From assembly GCA_026770615.1 (NCBI GenBank), contig MU631431.1, positions 85,067 through 98,277 on the forward strand: DNA of 13,211 nucleotides, in the 5' to 3' direction. The notes below the pieces were generated by a model, which saw nothing but the letters and a program-made list of their open reading frames with translations, was not told where the DNA came from and searched no databases. Made by a program: the position numbers and the translations under genes. Shown here piece after piece: positions 1 through 5,781 of this stretch (positions are counted from its first letter, which is position 1; every line of letters starts with the position of its first letter). This stretch comes from Pavlovales sp. CCMP2436. Its lineage: Eukaryota > Haptophyta > Pavlovophyceae > Pavlovales.

Positions 1-136
1 CCATCGGCACGCGCGGTGGCGCCCAAGCCAGCGCAGCCGACTAAGGCACGCAGCAGGCAATGGGCGACGCAGCGCTCAGACCAGCAAAACATTCAGAACA
101 GTCAGACGCCAGCTTGAATCCCTATCAGTCAATATA
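1..136 (+). repeat. Repeat family A, copy 1 (3' part)
   Basis: This 136-nt segment matches 11443-11578 with one difference (C at 49, T at 11491). It also matches 1278-1410 on the opposite strand with about two differences. It ends in GAATCCCTATCAGTCAATATA, the common 3' end of the family. Here the tail is only TATAGTAATAGTAG rather than a long (TA)n tract. The copy starts at the window edge, so its 5' extent is unknown. The near identity implies recent spread or recent segmental duplication. Confidence 0.9.
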
Positions 137-441
137 GTAATAGTAGTTAGTACGCCGGAAAGTCTCGAGCGACGGGGGTCTTCCCCGTTAGGCATCACCT
201 GCGGCTAGCGGCAGCGCTCTGCAGCCGATGGTGAAAAAGACCAAACTCGAGGTGTCTCCATGGCCACTTTCAGTCGTCTTGCGATGGCGAGGAGTGGGCC
301 GGGCGTGCGCATCAGGGACCAGGTTCGGAAACTTGGCGCGCTGAAGCTGCGGGGGGCTGAAAGCCCACCGCTGCGGGGGGCTGGGAGCCCACCGTACTTC
401 AGTGTGATGGTGGGTGGGCGTGTGTGTGGGTGGTAGGGTGT
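137..441. other. Region without a recognised gene; 24-bp tandem duplication
   Basis: No gene is recognised. A GC-rich 24-bp unit is present twice in tandem (346-369 and 370-393, starting GCTGCGGGGGGCTG), followed by GT/GGGTG-rich simple sequence that leads into repeat B. A 58-codon open frame starts at the ATG at 271 in a reasonable context, but it runs through the tandem repeat and the GT-rich tract and resembles no family I know. It is probably the unmatched 5' part of a longer mobile element. Confidence 0.5.
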
Positions 442-577
442 GGGTGCGGGTGCGTGTGTGGGAATGGCGAAGGGCGGGGGGCTGTAGTCTCGGCTACGAT
501 CCCTACCCAACGCCTTCTCTGATGCGTGTTTGGCATGAAGCTCTTAGACCTAGACCTCTTGAAAACTGCTGAGCCGC
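442..577 (+). repeat. Repeat family B, copy 1
   Basis: This segment is repeated in inverted orientation at 8781-8921. The order of blocks is the same in both: GTGTGTGGGAATGGCGAAGG, a G-rich stretch, GTCTCGGCTACGA, CCCAACGCCTTCTCTG, GGCATGAAGCTCT, then AAAACTGC(T/C)GAGCCGC. The copy ends directly at TATATAT. The terminal TGAGCCGC-TATATAT is also the end of family C. Divergence from copy 2 is roughly 10-15% plus small indels, judged by eye. No coding capacity is evident. Confidence 0.85.
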
Positions 578-734
578 TATATATTTGTATAGTTAGTTGT
601 AGTAGTAAAAGAGGTAAGGTCAATAATACTAATACAGATAATATAAATAATCATTATTATGACCATAACTATAACTATAATCACGATAACTATAATAATC
701 ATCATCATCATAATCATCATCATCATCATTATCA
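578..734. repeat. AT-rich simple-sequence tract
   Basis: Low-complexity sequence made of TATATAT, ATAATA, TAACTATAACTATAA and (CAT/AAT)n runs. It fills the space between the 3' end of repeat B and the first 167-bp MITE. Reading frames across it give only Asn/His/Tyr/Asp runs and are not credible genes. Confidence 0.85.
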
Positions 735-736
735 TA

Positions 737-903
737 CAGGGGATTGCGGGCAATAAGAACGGCGCTTTTTGAGGCTGAGGCTGAGCTCCTTAGCAAATTA
801 CATACAAACAATGGTTAAAATTTGGTTAAAAGTACTATCAAAGGGCAAAAAAAAGAGGCTCAGTTTCTTAACACGACGGTTTCTTATTGCCCGCGATCCC
901 CTG
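737..903 (+). mobile_element. Family D MITE, copy 1 (167 bp)
   Basis: The element has terminal inverted repeats: CAGGGGATTGCGGGCAATAAG at the left and CTTATTGCCCGCGATCCCCTG at the right, one mismatch over 21 nt. It is flanked by TA on both sides (735-736 and 904-905), so the target duplication is TA. It has no coding capacity. A second copy of identical length lies inverted at 1437-1603. A TA target duplication is typical of Tc1/mariner-type transposition, so a related full-length transposase elsewhere in the genome would be the expected mover. That superfamily assignment is inference. Confidence 0.88.
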
Positions 904-935
904 TAGTAGTAGTAGTACTACTACTACTACTACTA
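904..935. repeat. (TAG)n/(CTA)n palindromic triplet tract
   Basis: A TAG triplet run turns into a CTA triplet run, making a near-perfect palindrome of about 30 nt directly next to the right end of MITE copy 1. The TA within the run is the MITE's target duplication, so the element may have landed in a triplet repeat. Confidence 0.8.
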
Positions 936-1077
936 CGCGGACGGCACGTACCGTGAGACAACTGGCGCAGCCACAATGCCGACCGGGGCGCACGCCTCGG
1001 CCGCGGTGGCCGCGGCGGCCGCGGCGGACAGGGCACACGCACCTAAATTGACGTGAGCGTTGCGTGTGGGGGGGGGA
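936..1077. other. GC-rich segment without an assignable gene
   Basis: This segment of GCC/GCG triplets is open in both directions. The plus frame gives an Ala-rich peptide ending at the TGA near 1052. The minus frame gives an Ala-rich stretch ending at a TAG beside the triplet repeat. Neither resembles a known domain and neither joins in phase with the possible exon at 1621-1851. It is followed by a poly-G tract that marks the 5' side of repeat C. Confidence 0.4.
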
Positions 1078-1216
1078 GGGGGGGGGGAACCTGTGGCAAT
1101 TGCTACGAGTTCACCACCAACCTCACCTCTACCACCACCATCCCTTCTGTCAGGACTAACGTCTGACGTCAACCATGTCAGTGAGTGAACAACGTCCGTT
1201 GAACCATGTTGAGCCG

Positions 1217-1217
<1 letters not shown>
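1078..1217 (+). repeat. Repeat family C, copy 1
   Basis: Matches 1892-2029 on the opposite strand. Shared blocks are CCTGTGGCAATTGCTACGAG, TTCACCACCAACCTCACCTC, CCACCACCATCCCT, GTCTGACGTC, GTCAGTGAGTGAACAAC and TTGAACCATG(T/C)TGAGCCGC. It runs straight into about 60 nt of TATATA. The last 17 nt are nearly those of family B although the bodies differ. No coding capacity is evident. Confidence 0.88.

Positions 1218-1277
<60 letters not shown>
1218..1277. repeat. (TA)n microsatellite
   Basis: About 60 nt of uninterrupted TA dinucleotides. It lies exactly between the 3' end of repeat C copy 1 on the plus strand and the 3' end of repeat A copy 2 on the minus strand. Two elements therefore meet tail to tail at one TA tract. 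Confidence 0.95.
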
Positions 1278-1280
<3 letters not shown>

Positions 1281-1410
1281 ACTGTTAGGGATTCAAGCTG
1301 GCGTCTTACTGTTCTGAATGTTTTGCTGGTCTGAGCGCTGCGTCGCCCATTGCCTGCTGCGTGCCTTAGTCGGCTGCGCTGGCTTGGGCGCCACCGCGCG
1401 TGCCGATGGA
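1278..1410 (-). repeat. Repeat family A, copy 2, bounded by TA on both sides
   Basis: Reverse complement of 11442-11574 with about two substitutions. Its 5' end is cut at TCCATCGGCACG and its 3' end is the usual CAGTCAA. Both ends adjoin (TA)n tracts (1218-1277 and 1411-1432). This is what insertion of a 5'-truncated copy into a TA microsatellite would leave. Confidence 0.9.
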
Positions 1411-1432
1411 TATATATATATATATATATATA
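1411..1432. repeat. (TA)n microsatellite
   Basis: About 22 nt of TA dinucleotides on the 5' side of repeat A copy 2, a few bases before the left end of MITE copy 2. Confidence 0.95.
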
Positions 1433-1436
1433 ACTA

Positions 1437-1603
1437 CAGGGGATCGCGGGCAATAAGAAACCGTCGCGTTAAGAAACTGAGCCTCATATTTTTGCCCTTC
1501 GATAGTACTTTTAACCAAATTTTAACCATTTTTTGTGTGTAATTTGCTAAGAAATTCAGCCTCAGCCTCAAAACCCGCCGTTCTTATTGTCCGCGATCCC
1601 CTG
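1437..1603 (-). mobile_element. Family D MITE, copy 2 (167 bp)
   Basis: Same length and internal sequence as 737-903, in the opposite orientation. The terminal inverted repeat is CAGGGGATCGCGGGCAATAAG, and TA flanks both ends (1435-1436 and 1604-1605). It lies 17 nt from a candidate splice donor of the Gly/Tyr-rich open frame (AAG|GTATAT, minus strand). If that exon is real, this MITE sits at the start of its intron. Copies differ by roughly 10%, so neither is brand new. Confidence 0.88.
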
Positions 1604-1620
1604 TACTAATAAAAATATAC

Positions 1621-1851
1621 CTTGTAGGCGTCCTCGTAACCGTTTCCGTGACCGCCGCCGATGCGAGGCGCGCTGATGGCGCGCGGAGCGTAACCGTCGC
1701 CATTCCCGTAACCGTCACCATTCCTGTAACCATCTCCATTCCCGTAAAAGCCATCGCGGTAGGGCGGTGAGCGCGAGTGCAAAGTCCCAATTCTTCCGCC
1801 AACAGTATTTAAATGTATGTGGCCTAAATTTCGACCCGTGCCTCCGCAGCC
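1621..1851 (-). CDS. Possible internal exon of a Gly/Tyr-rich repeat protein
   Basis: The minus strand is open for exactly 77 codons between a possible acceptor (GCGATTAG|GGCTGC) and a possible donor (TACAAG|GTATAT), in phase 0 at both ends. The peptide contains three imperfect hexapeptides of the type GNGDGY/RNGDGY, encoded by an 18-bp tandem repeat at about 1690-1745, followed by a GHGNGYEDAYK-like tail. Such Gly/Asn/Asp/Tyr-rich repeats occur in low-complexity tails of RNA-binding and cell-surface proteins, but no domain is recognisable. No convincing partner exon was found, since both sides are filled with repeats. It may be a gene remnant or a chance open frame over a minisatellite. Confidence 0.3.
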
Positions 1852-1891
1852 CTAATCGCGCAAATTTGCACATACTTATTTTATATATATA

Positions 1892-2029
1892 GCGGCTCAG
1901 CATGGTTCAACAAGTGTTGTTCACTCACTGACTTGGTCGACGTCAGACGCTAGTCCTGGCAGCAGGGATGGTGGTGGTTGAGGTGAGGTTGGTGGTGAAC
2001 TCGTAGCAATTGCCACAGGCTCCCCCCCT
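1892..2029 (-). repeat. Repeat family C, copy 2
   Basis: Inverted copy of 1078-1217. On the minus strand it runs from a C-rich/G-rich 5' side through the CCTGTGGCAATTGCTACGAG block to GAACCATGCTGAGCCGC, then TATATATATAAAA. The tail here is short and partly decayed, against 60 nt for copy 1. Substitutions against copy 1 are around 10%. Confidence 0.88.
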
Positions 2030-2062
2030 ACAACTATCACTATATTTGTCAAACTATATATT

Positions 2063-2160
2063 AATGTAGGGGGGTTCGGGCTGGCGGTACGTTTCAAGTT
2101 CAAGTCAGGCTGATCTTAGCGCTCCGACGCAGGCTCCTACGCGCTACGCCGAAGTGGGGA
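2063..2160 (+). repeat. Repeat family E, copy 1
   Basis: About 98 nt matching 10341-10439 on the other strand with a handful of differences. The best conserved part is GGTTCGGGCTGGCGGTACGT followed by TTCAAGTTCAA, and later the stretch GCGCTCCGACGCAGGCT. Its 5' side adjoins AT-rich DNA. Its 3' side continues directly into the 324-bp repeat region, whereas copy 2 continues into (TA)n. Confidence 0.85.
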
Positions 2161-2904
2161 GCAGCTGGTGGAAGTGGTGGATGATGAGGAAGCCGAAAAC
2201 AGAGCGCTGGAGTCGCTGCGCAACGCGGGGCCGCCCGACAGTGCGCGAGCAAGCGAGTCCATTGGTGATCCCAGCGGTGACGTACCGCTGGGAAGCGATG
2301 GGGTTTTAAATGCCGAGAACTCGTTTTCACGAGCAGGGCGCGGGCTGCAGCGCGGGGGCGCGGTGGAATGACTGGTTGAAGAGGGAGCCAAAGGAGCCGA
2401 GAAGTCGAGCGCGAGCGAGTCCACTTGATGGCGGGGTTGGGTTTTGAATGCCGTGAACTTGTTCGCGCGTGCAGGGCGCGGGCCGCCGCGCGGGGGCACG
2501 GTGGAAGGACTAGTTGAAGAAAGAGCCGAAGGAGCCAAACCAGGCAACGCAAGACCGTCCGGCCGAGCGCGAGCGAGCGAGTTCATTGGTGGTCTCACCG
2601 TCGGCGTGTCGCTAGGAAGCGACGGGGTTTTGAATGCCGAGAACTCGTTTGCGCGAGCAGGGCGCGGGCTGCAGCGCAGGGGCGCGGTGGAAGGACTGGT
2701 TGAAGAAGGAGCCGAAGGAGCCGAGACGTCGAGCGCGAGCGAGTCCACTTGATGGTGGGTTTGGGTTTGGAATGCCATGAACTTGTTCGCGCGCGCATGG
2801 CGCGAGCAACCGCGCGGAGGCGCGGTGGATGAGGTAGTAGATGAAGCGTCCGTGATGGAGGTGGCCGATAGCAGTGCATACAACAGCTTTGCGAGGCAGC
2901 CCAT
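2137..2904 (-). CDS. Uncertain 255-codon open frame across the tandem array
   Basis: One minus-strand frame is open across both 324-bp units and both half-repeats, while the plus-strand frames are broken by stops at repeated positions. The peptide is rich in Ser, Ala, Pro, Thr and Arg. A motif like PRPARANEFSAFKTPSLPS recurs in several variants, and SALSSTSPSTAP-type linkers also repeat. No known domain, signal peptide or membrane segment is visible. Persistence of one frame through repeat divergence hints at coding, but very high GC lowers stop density and could produce the same result. Treat it as a candidate low-complexity protein only. Confidence 0.2.
   Translation of the reverse strand: MGCLAKLLYALLSATSITDASSTTSSTAPPRGCSRHARANKFMAFQTQTHHQVDSLALDVSAPSAPSSTSPSTAPLRCSPRPARANEFSAFKTPSLPSDTPTVRPPMNSLARARPDGLALPGLAPSALSSTSPSTVPPRGGPRPARANKFTAFKTQPRHQVDSLALDFSAPLAPSSTSHSTAPPRCSPRPARENEFSAFKTPSLPSGTSPLGSPMDSLARALSGGPALRSDSSALFSASSSSTTSTSCSPLRRSA
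2215..2862. repeat. Two-copy 324-bp tandem repeat with internal half-repeats
   Basis: Two units of 324 bp (2215-2538 and 2539-2862). For example, AATGCCGAGAACTCG recurs at 2309 and 2633, and AATGCC(G/A)TGAACTTG at 2447 and 2771. Each unit contains two diverged halves offset by 138 nt, both following the order AATGCCNNGAACT, GAGCAGGGCGCGGGC, GCGCGGTGGA, TTGAAGA. The array therefore arose by duplication of an already duplicated segment. It is very GC-rich, and only one minus-strand frame stays open throughout. Confidence 0.9.
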
Positions 2905-2917
2905 CGGGCTGCCTCGC
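2891..2917. repeat. Perfect 12-bp hairpin
   Basis: GCGAGGCAGCCC and its exact reverse complement are separated by only ATC, giving a 12-bp stem with a 3-nt loop, almost all G-C pairs. It lies just past the tandem array. It is not followed by a T-run on either strand and has no assigned role. Confidence 0.9.
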
Positions 2918-2959
2918 GAGCGTGCAGCGCGATCCGGCCATTCCTTTGCATCATCCCGC

Positions 2960-3507
2960 CATTCCTAGTCGTCGAAGCTGGTTGGGGGCTCACAAGCTGC
3001 ACGGGCCTTGAGCGATTGCGCGACTGCTATGAGGTCATCCGACAGGCGTATCTCACTTCTTTGTAAATACGCCGGGTTTGCCTTCGTTTACAGGGCGGTA
3101 TTCGCGTACGTGGTAGCTGCAAATGATGGATCCGGGGGCCATGTCACTTCCGTTGCACACTACGCAGGTTGATGCGTAGTGGAGCTCGTCGCAAACTATA
3201 CGCCTAGGGAACTAACTAACTATGGCTATTCCCGTGGCTGACGGGACCGGAGTCGGGCACATCTGAGGGAACCAGGCCACACGCTCCGCCCCACACGTTC
3301 TGCCTCTCTCAAGATGCGGAGCGGGTATGGGCAGTAGACACGAAGGCTTGAACGTCAAGCTCGAGGGCCACGAGCAGGATCATTCACATTGATCAAAGTT
3401 TTCCCTCTGGGTTCTGTAGCGGAGCTTTTCTTCCGGCGCTTTTAGCCTCACTTCGAAGTTTCCAACAAGCTCGAGGGCTACGAGCACGATCATTCGAACA
3501 TTCTATC
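2960..3507. other. Unique region; 29-bp direct repeat spaced 110 bp
   Basis: Apart from a possible small Cys/His open frame at 3053-3211, no gene is recognised. CAAGCTCGAGGG(C/T)(C/T)ACGAGCA-type 29-mers occur at 3356-3384 and 3466-3494, spaced 110 nt, each followed by a CATT-rich segment. The second copy ends a few bases before the left terminus of element F copy 1. Confidence 0.6.
3053..3211 (-). CDS. Possible exon with a CxxC...CxxH zinc-site pattern
   Basis: The minus strand is open for 52 codons between an upstream in-frame TAG (which could be part of an acceptor, GTTAG or CCTAG) and a TGA at 3053-3055. The peptide has Cys7, then CVVC at residues 16-19 and CSYH at 31-34, so CxxC-x11-CxxH, followed by a basic Arg/Lys tail (VREYRPVNEGKPGVFTKK). 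This spacing could bind one zinc ion. No family is recognised, there is no clear start codon at the head of the frame, and no neighbouring exon was found. An open frame of this length can arise by chance, so confidence is low. Confidence 0.22.
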   Translation of the reverse strand, partial: FPRRIVCDELHYASTCVVCNGSDMAPGSIICSYHVREYRPVNEGKPGVFTKK

Positions 3508-3954
3508 GGGTCGAAATCCGAATTAGTGGCGCGATTCCGCACTGAGGAGGGGAAAAAGTGGTGGCCGGGACGAAGAAGTAGACATTGGTCACCCCTGCGC
3601 GCTAAGTGTCGATAGCTAATGTCGAATAGAGCCCTCCTCGACGGTCGGAGCCCACCTCGTGTGCCTCCCAGGTGCCTCTAGGGTCGACAACATACTTCTT
3701 GTAATTAACATTTCCGATCTTCAGCGTTCGGAAGCGAAAAGAAAGTCATGGTTCCCGAAGTAGTGCCGCGGAGTTAGTTGTAGATTCGTGAATGGGGCAC
3801 CATTGCAGATTCGTGAATGAGGCGGTGGTGCCCCATTCACGAATCTGCAACTAACTCTGCGGCACCACCTCCGGTTTCTGACTTGCTCCCGAGGATTTCA
3901 CCGGACTTTTCTCGATTTTTCCCCCGGGCTGGCCACTAATTCGGATTTTGACCC
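3508..3954 (+). mobile_element. Family F inverted-repeat element, copy 1 (447 bp)
   Basis: Bounded by terminal inverted repeats GGGTCGAAATCCGAATTAGT and, at the right, CCACTAATTCGGATTTTGACCC. A second copy in the same orientation is at 9374-9794. Flanks TATC (left) and AATC (right) suggest a decayed 4-bp target duplication. The middle contains a nearly perfect 40-bp hairpin (3763-3802 with 3826-3865) whose 23-nt loop carries another GCAGATTCGTGAATG. It has no coding capacity: a non-autonomous, foldback-like DNA element. Confidence 0.88.
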
Positions 3955-3990
3955 AATCCAATCATTTGAAGTTTTCGCTATCTAACTATG

Positions 3991-4050
3991 TGTTATAATT
4001 TATTCCGCTCGAGTCCTCTCGTCGTCGTCGATTCATAACGACGTCACTCC
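3991..4050 (+). repeat. Dispersed repeat G, copy 1
   Basis: AATTTATTCCGCTCG followed by a GTCGTCG-type stretch and TTCATAACGACGTCACT. The same block order is found at 8065-8127 inside an intron of the PH gene, with about 80% identity by eye. This is a short dispersed repeat of unknown type. Confidence 0.7.
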
Positions 4051-4345
4051 GGAGAGTGAACTCGCCATGCCAGCAGGTACCTCCAGCTGTGCCTGTGCGC
4101 TGAAGGCCCGAATGCATTGATCAAAATTTTCTCCATCTTATTACTATCTAAGTTAAAGTTCCACCTATGATCTATCAGCCGAGCCCAGTGAGCCTGAGGG
4201 CGAGCTAGAGTACCATCTATACACATGCGACAGCCCCGAAGCCAGCAGTGTGGCTGAGCGCGGCCGGTGGGGCGCACAGGTGCACAGCCTGCAGAGCGCT
4301 GCAGTCTCCGCCGAAGCACATGCGACGACGGGTTCGTCAATGTCG
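4051..4345. other. No supported gene; 3' flank of the bL35 gene
   Basis: Mixed-composition sequence downstream of the bL35 stop. A plus-strand frame from about 4160 gives an acidic peptide but continues antisense into bL35, so it is not believed. No domain is recognised on either strand. Confidence 0.4.
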
Positions 4346-4720
4346 CTACCAACCGGGGAAATAGGACTTGCGCAACCGGGTGCAGACTGGGCCCGTGAAG
4401 CTACGCACCAACCCGCCATCCAAAGAGTTGGCCACCGTTCGCTTGGACATCTTGTGGTGCTTTGCCGTCCTGCGGAACCTGAGGACGCCGCCCGCGTTGA
4501 GGTTAAAGCGCTTCTTGGCCGCCGACTTGGTCTTCATTTTGTAGTTGGAAGCCATGCGCGCGAGCTCGAGGAACGGGCGTGTGCGCAGCACGCTGTGCGA
4601 CGGCGCGGCCAGCCGCGCGAAGACCCCGCCCAGCCCGAGCATTTGCTCGCGGCGCGCGGCTCCGCGGCTCTGCCACACAAGAGGCGAGCGCTGCAAACAC
4701 GCGATTTTAAAAATGGCCAT
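4346..4720 (-). CDS. Mitochondrial large-subunit ribosomal protein bL35
   Basis: A structural protein of the mitochondrial large ribosomal subunit, encoded in the nucleus. The frame from the ATG at 4718-4720 to the TAG at 4346-4348 gives 124 aa. Residues 61-93 carry the bL35 signature: KMKTKSAAKKRF, then a basic stretch LRFRRTAKHHKMSKR. Residues 1-58 form an Arg-rich leader, nearly free of acidic residues and rich in Ala/Leu, as expected for a mitochondrial presequence; plastid targeting is less likely. After about residue 94 similarity to the family fades (expected basic RRLR-type stretch missing). The last 30 residues may therefore be intron read-through, with donors possible at AACG|GTGGCC or GTTG|GTGCGT. 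The HEAT-like gene ends only 37 bp upstream on the same strand. Family identity is confident; the 3' end is not. Confidence 0.85.
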   Translation of the reverse strand: MAIFKIACLQRSPLVWQSRGAARREQMLGLGGVFARLAAPSHSVLRTRPFLELARMASNYKMKTKSAAKKRFNLNAGGVLRFRRTAKHHKMSKRTVANSLDGGLVRSFTGPVCTRLRKSYFPGW

Positions 4721-4757
4721 CACTCGGTCGCTGGCAGGATACCCGATCTTACAACAA

Positions 4758-4940
4758 TTAAGTAATAAATTGGAGCGGCGTGCGGTAGCTCGGGTCCGTC
4801 ACCAGCGCATGGAGGATCGGCACAATTGTCTGAGAATAGCAATTTGTTTGAAAAAAGAATCGAGGTCATTTTGTTGTTGTTGTTGTAAGTGTGTGTGCAG
4901 ACGGAGTAGCGTGCGTGTGTGTGAGTGCGTGTGTGTGTGT

Positions 4941-4977
<37 letters not shown>

Positions 4978-5162
4978 CTGTGTGTACCTGTGCGACGTCT
5001 GCGGGTGAAGAAGCCTCCGCCATCGCCAGCGCGACGTTGGCTGCTACGATGCGAACCTCGGGCTCGGGGTCACGCTGAAAAAAAAAAAAAAAACGCGTCA
5101 CGACTAACTAACCGAAGGGCGGCGATTTCGGCAATGGGATCAGTACCGTCATTTCGAATTCC
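4758..5162 (-). CDS. HEAT-repeat-like protein, last three exons
   Basis: Three minus-strand exons join without a frame break, all phase 0: 5109-5162 (18 codons, after ATAACAG), 4988-5074 (29 codons, between TTTTCAG and CAG|GTACAC) and 4758-4829 (23 codons plus TAA, after ATTCTCAG). Together they give about 70 aa. The middle exon begins RDPEPEVRIVAANVALAMAE, a typical HEAT helix pair, and the last gives TIVPILHALVTDPSYRTP. The pattern recalls the PP2A scaffold (PR65) family, but too little is present to name it. HEAT proteins act as flexible scaffolds. The first intron would be only 34 nt, mostly a T16 tract; the second holds a C34 run. No start codon or upstream exon was found, so the gene is 5'-incomplete here or a truncated remnant. 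Confidence 0.55.
4944..4977. repeat. Poly-G run (34 nt) in the HEAT-like gene intron
   Basis: An uninterrupted run of 34 G, flanked by GT-rich sequence. Read on the minus strand it is a C34 tract within the intron 4830-4987, between donor GTACAC and acceptor CTCAG. The run length may not be exact in the assembly. It could fold into quadruplexes on the G strand. Confidence 0.9.
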
Positions 5163-5781
5163 CTGTTATCTAAAAAGATCACAATTTTTATAGTAACAGA
5201 AGTATTCTAAATGTAGGCTATATCGGCTACACACTGTCCGCTGCCTGCCTAGCGTTGCCGTTGGCATTGGCGGCGACCAAGAGTGCAAAAGGCCAAACTG
5301 TAAACCCAGTGTGCGGAACGGAACACAGTGTGCGGAACCCAGAGCCTCGGGGCTCAGAACTTCTGAGCTCAGGGCCGCAGAGCCCAGAGCGCGGAACGCT
5401 TAGAAATAAACATTGCGCGCAAAGGGCTTCGCGCTGTTCGCGTCTTTCAGGTCGGTGCCCAATGCTTTAGCGGGATCGCCGCCGCCCGGCGCACAAGCCG
5501 CCACTACTGCACGGCCGAGGTGCCCGCGGCGCCTTCTCCGGGTCCACGTCCTTTGGCCAAAGCGGGCGCGCGCGTTTAAAAAAACTCGCGCACTCGCAGC
5601 GGCCTACCAACGAGATTTAGGAGCGGAGCTCGAGCCGAGCTGCGAGCCGAGCCGATCCCCAATCCCCAATCCCCACTTGGTGCCCAGAGCGCAGAGCCGA
5701 GCCGCAAGCCCAGAGAGCGGAGCCGAGCCGCGAGCCAGAGCGCGGAGTCCAGAGTTGGCCAGAAGGGAGGGCGAGTAGGAG
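5163..5781. promoter_or_regulatory. Region between the HEAT-like and PH genes; probable PH promoter/5' UTR
   Basis: The region lies between a minus-strand gene end-block and the plus-strand PH start. It contains a 12-bp direct repeat (AGTGTGCGGAAC, about 5311 and 5329), an AAATAAA at 5403, a TTTAAAAAAA tract near 5575, and from about 5630 a purine/GC-rich stretch of GAGCCGAGC/GCGAGCC motifs up to about 5745, probably 5' UTR. No TATA box is convincing at a standard distance. The missing 5' exons of the HEAT-like gene should also be here if they exist, but none was recognised. Confidence 0.45.

Noticed and set aside
271..447. 58-codon plus-strand frame starting at a good-context ATG
   Set aside because: Runs through a 24-bp tandem repeat and GT-rich simple sequence into repeat B; no recognisable domain.
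936..1060. Ala-rich frames on both strands as partner exon for 1621-1851
   Set aside because: The splice phases do not match the AAG|GTATAT donor, and the composition is explained by GCC/GCG repeats.
1217..1453. Frames of Tyr-Ile or Ile-Tyr repeats
   Set aside because: Translation of (TA)n microsatellites; no coding evidence. The same applies to frames over 10525-10622.
4250..4765. 171-codon plus-strand open frame
   Set aside because: It is antisense to the bL35 gene, whose signature is clear on the minus strand; the plus-strand peptide matches nothing.
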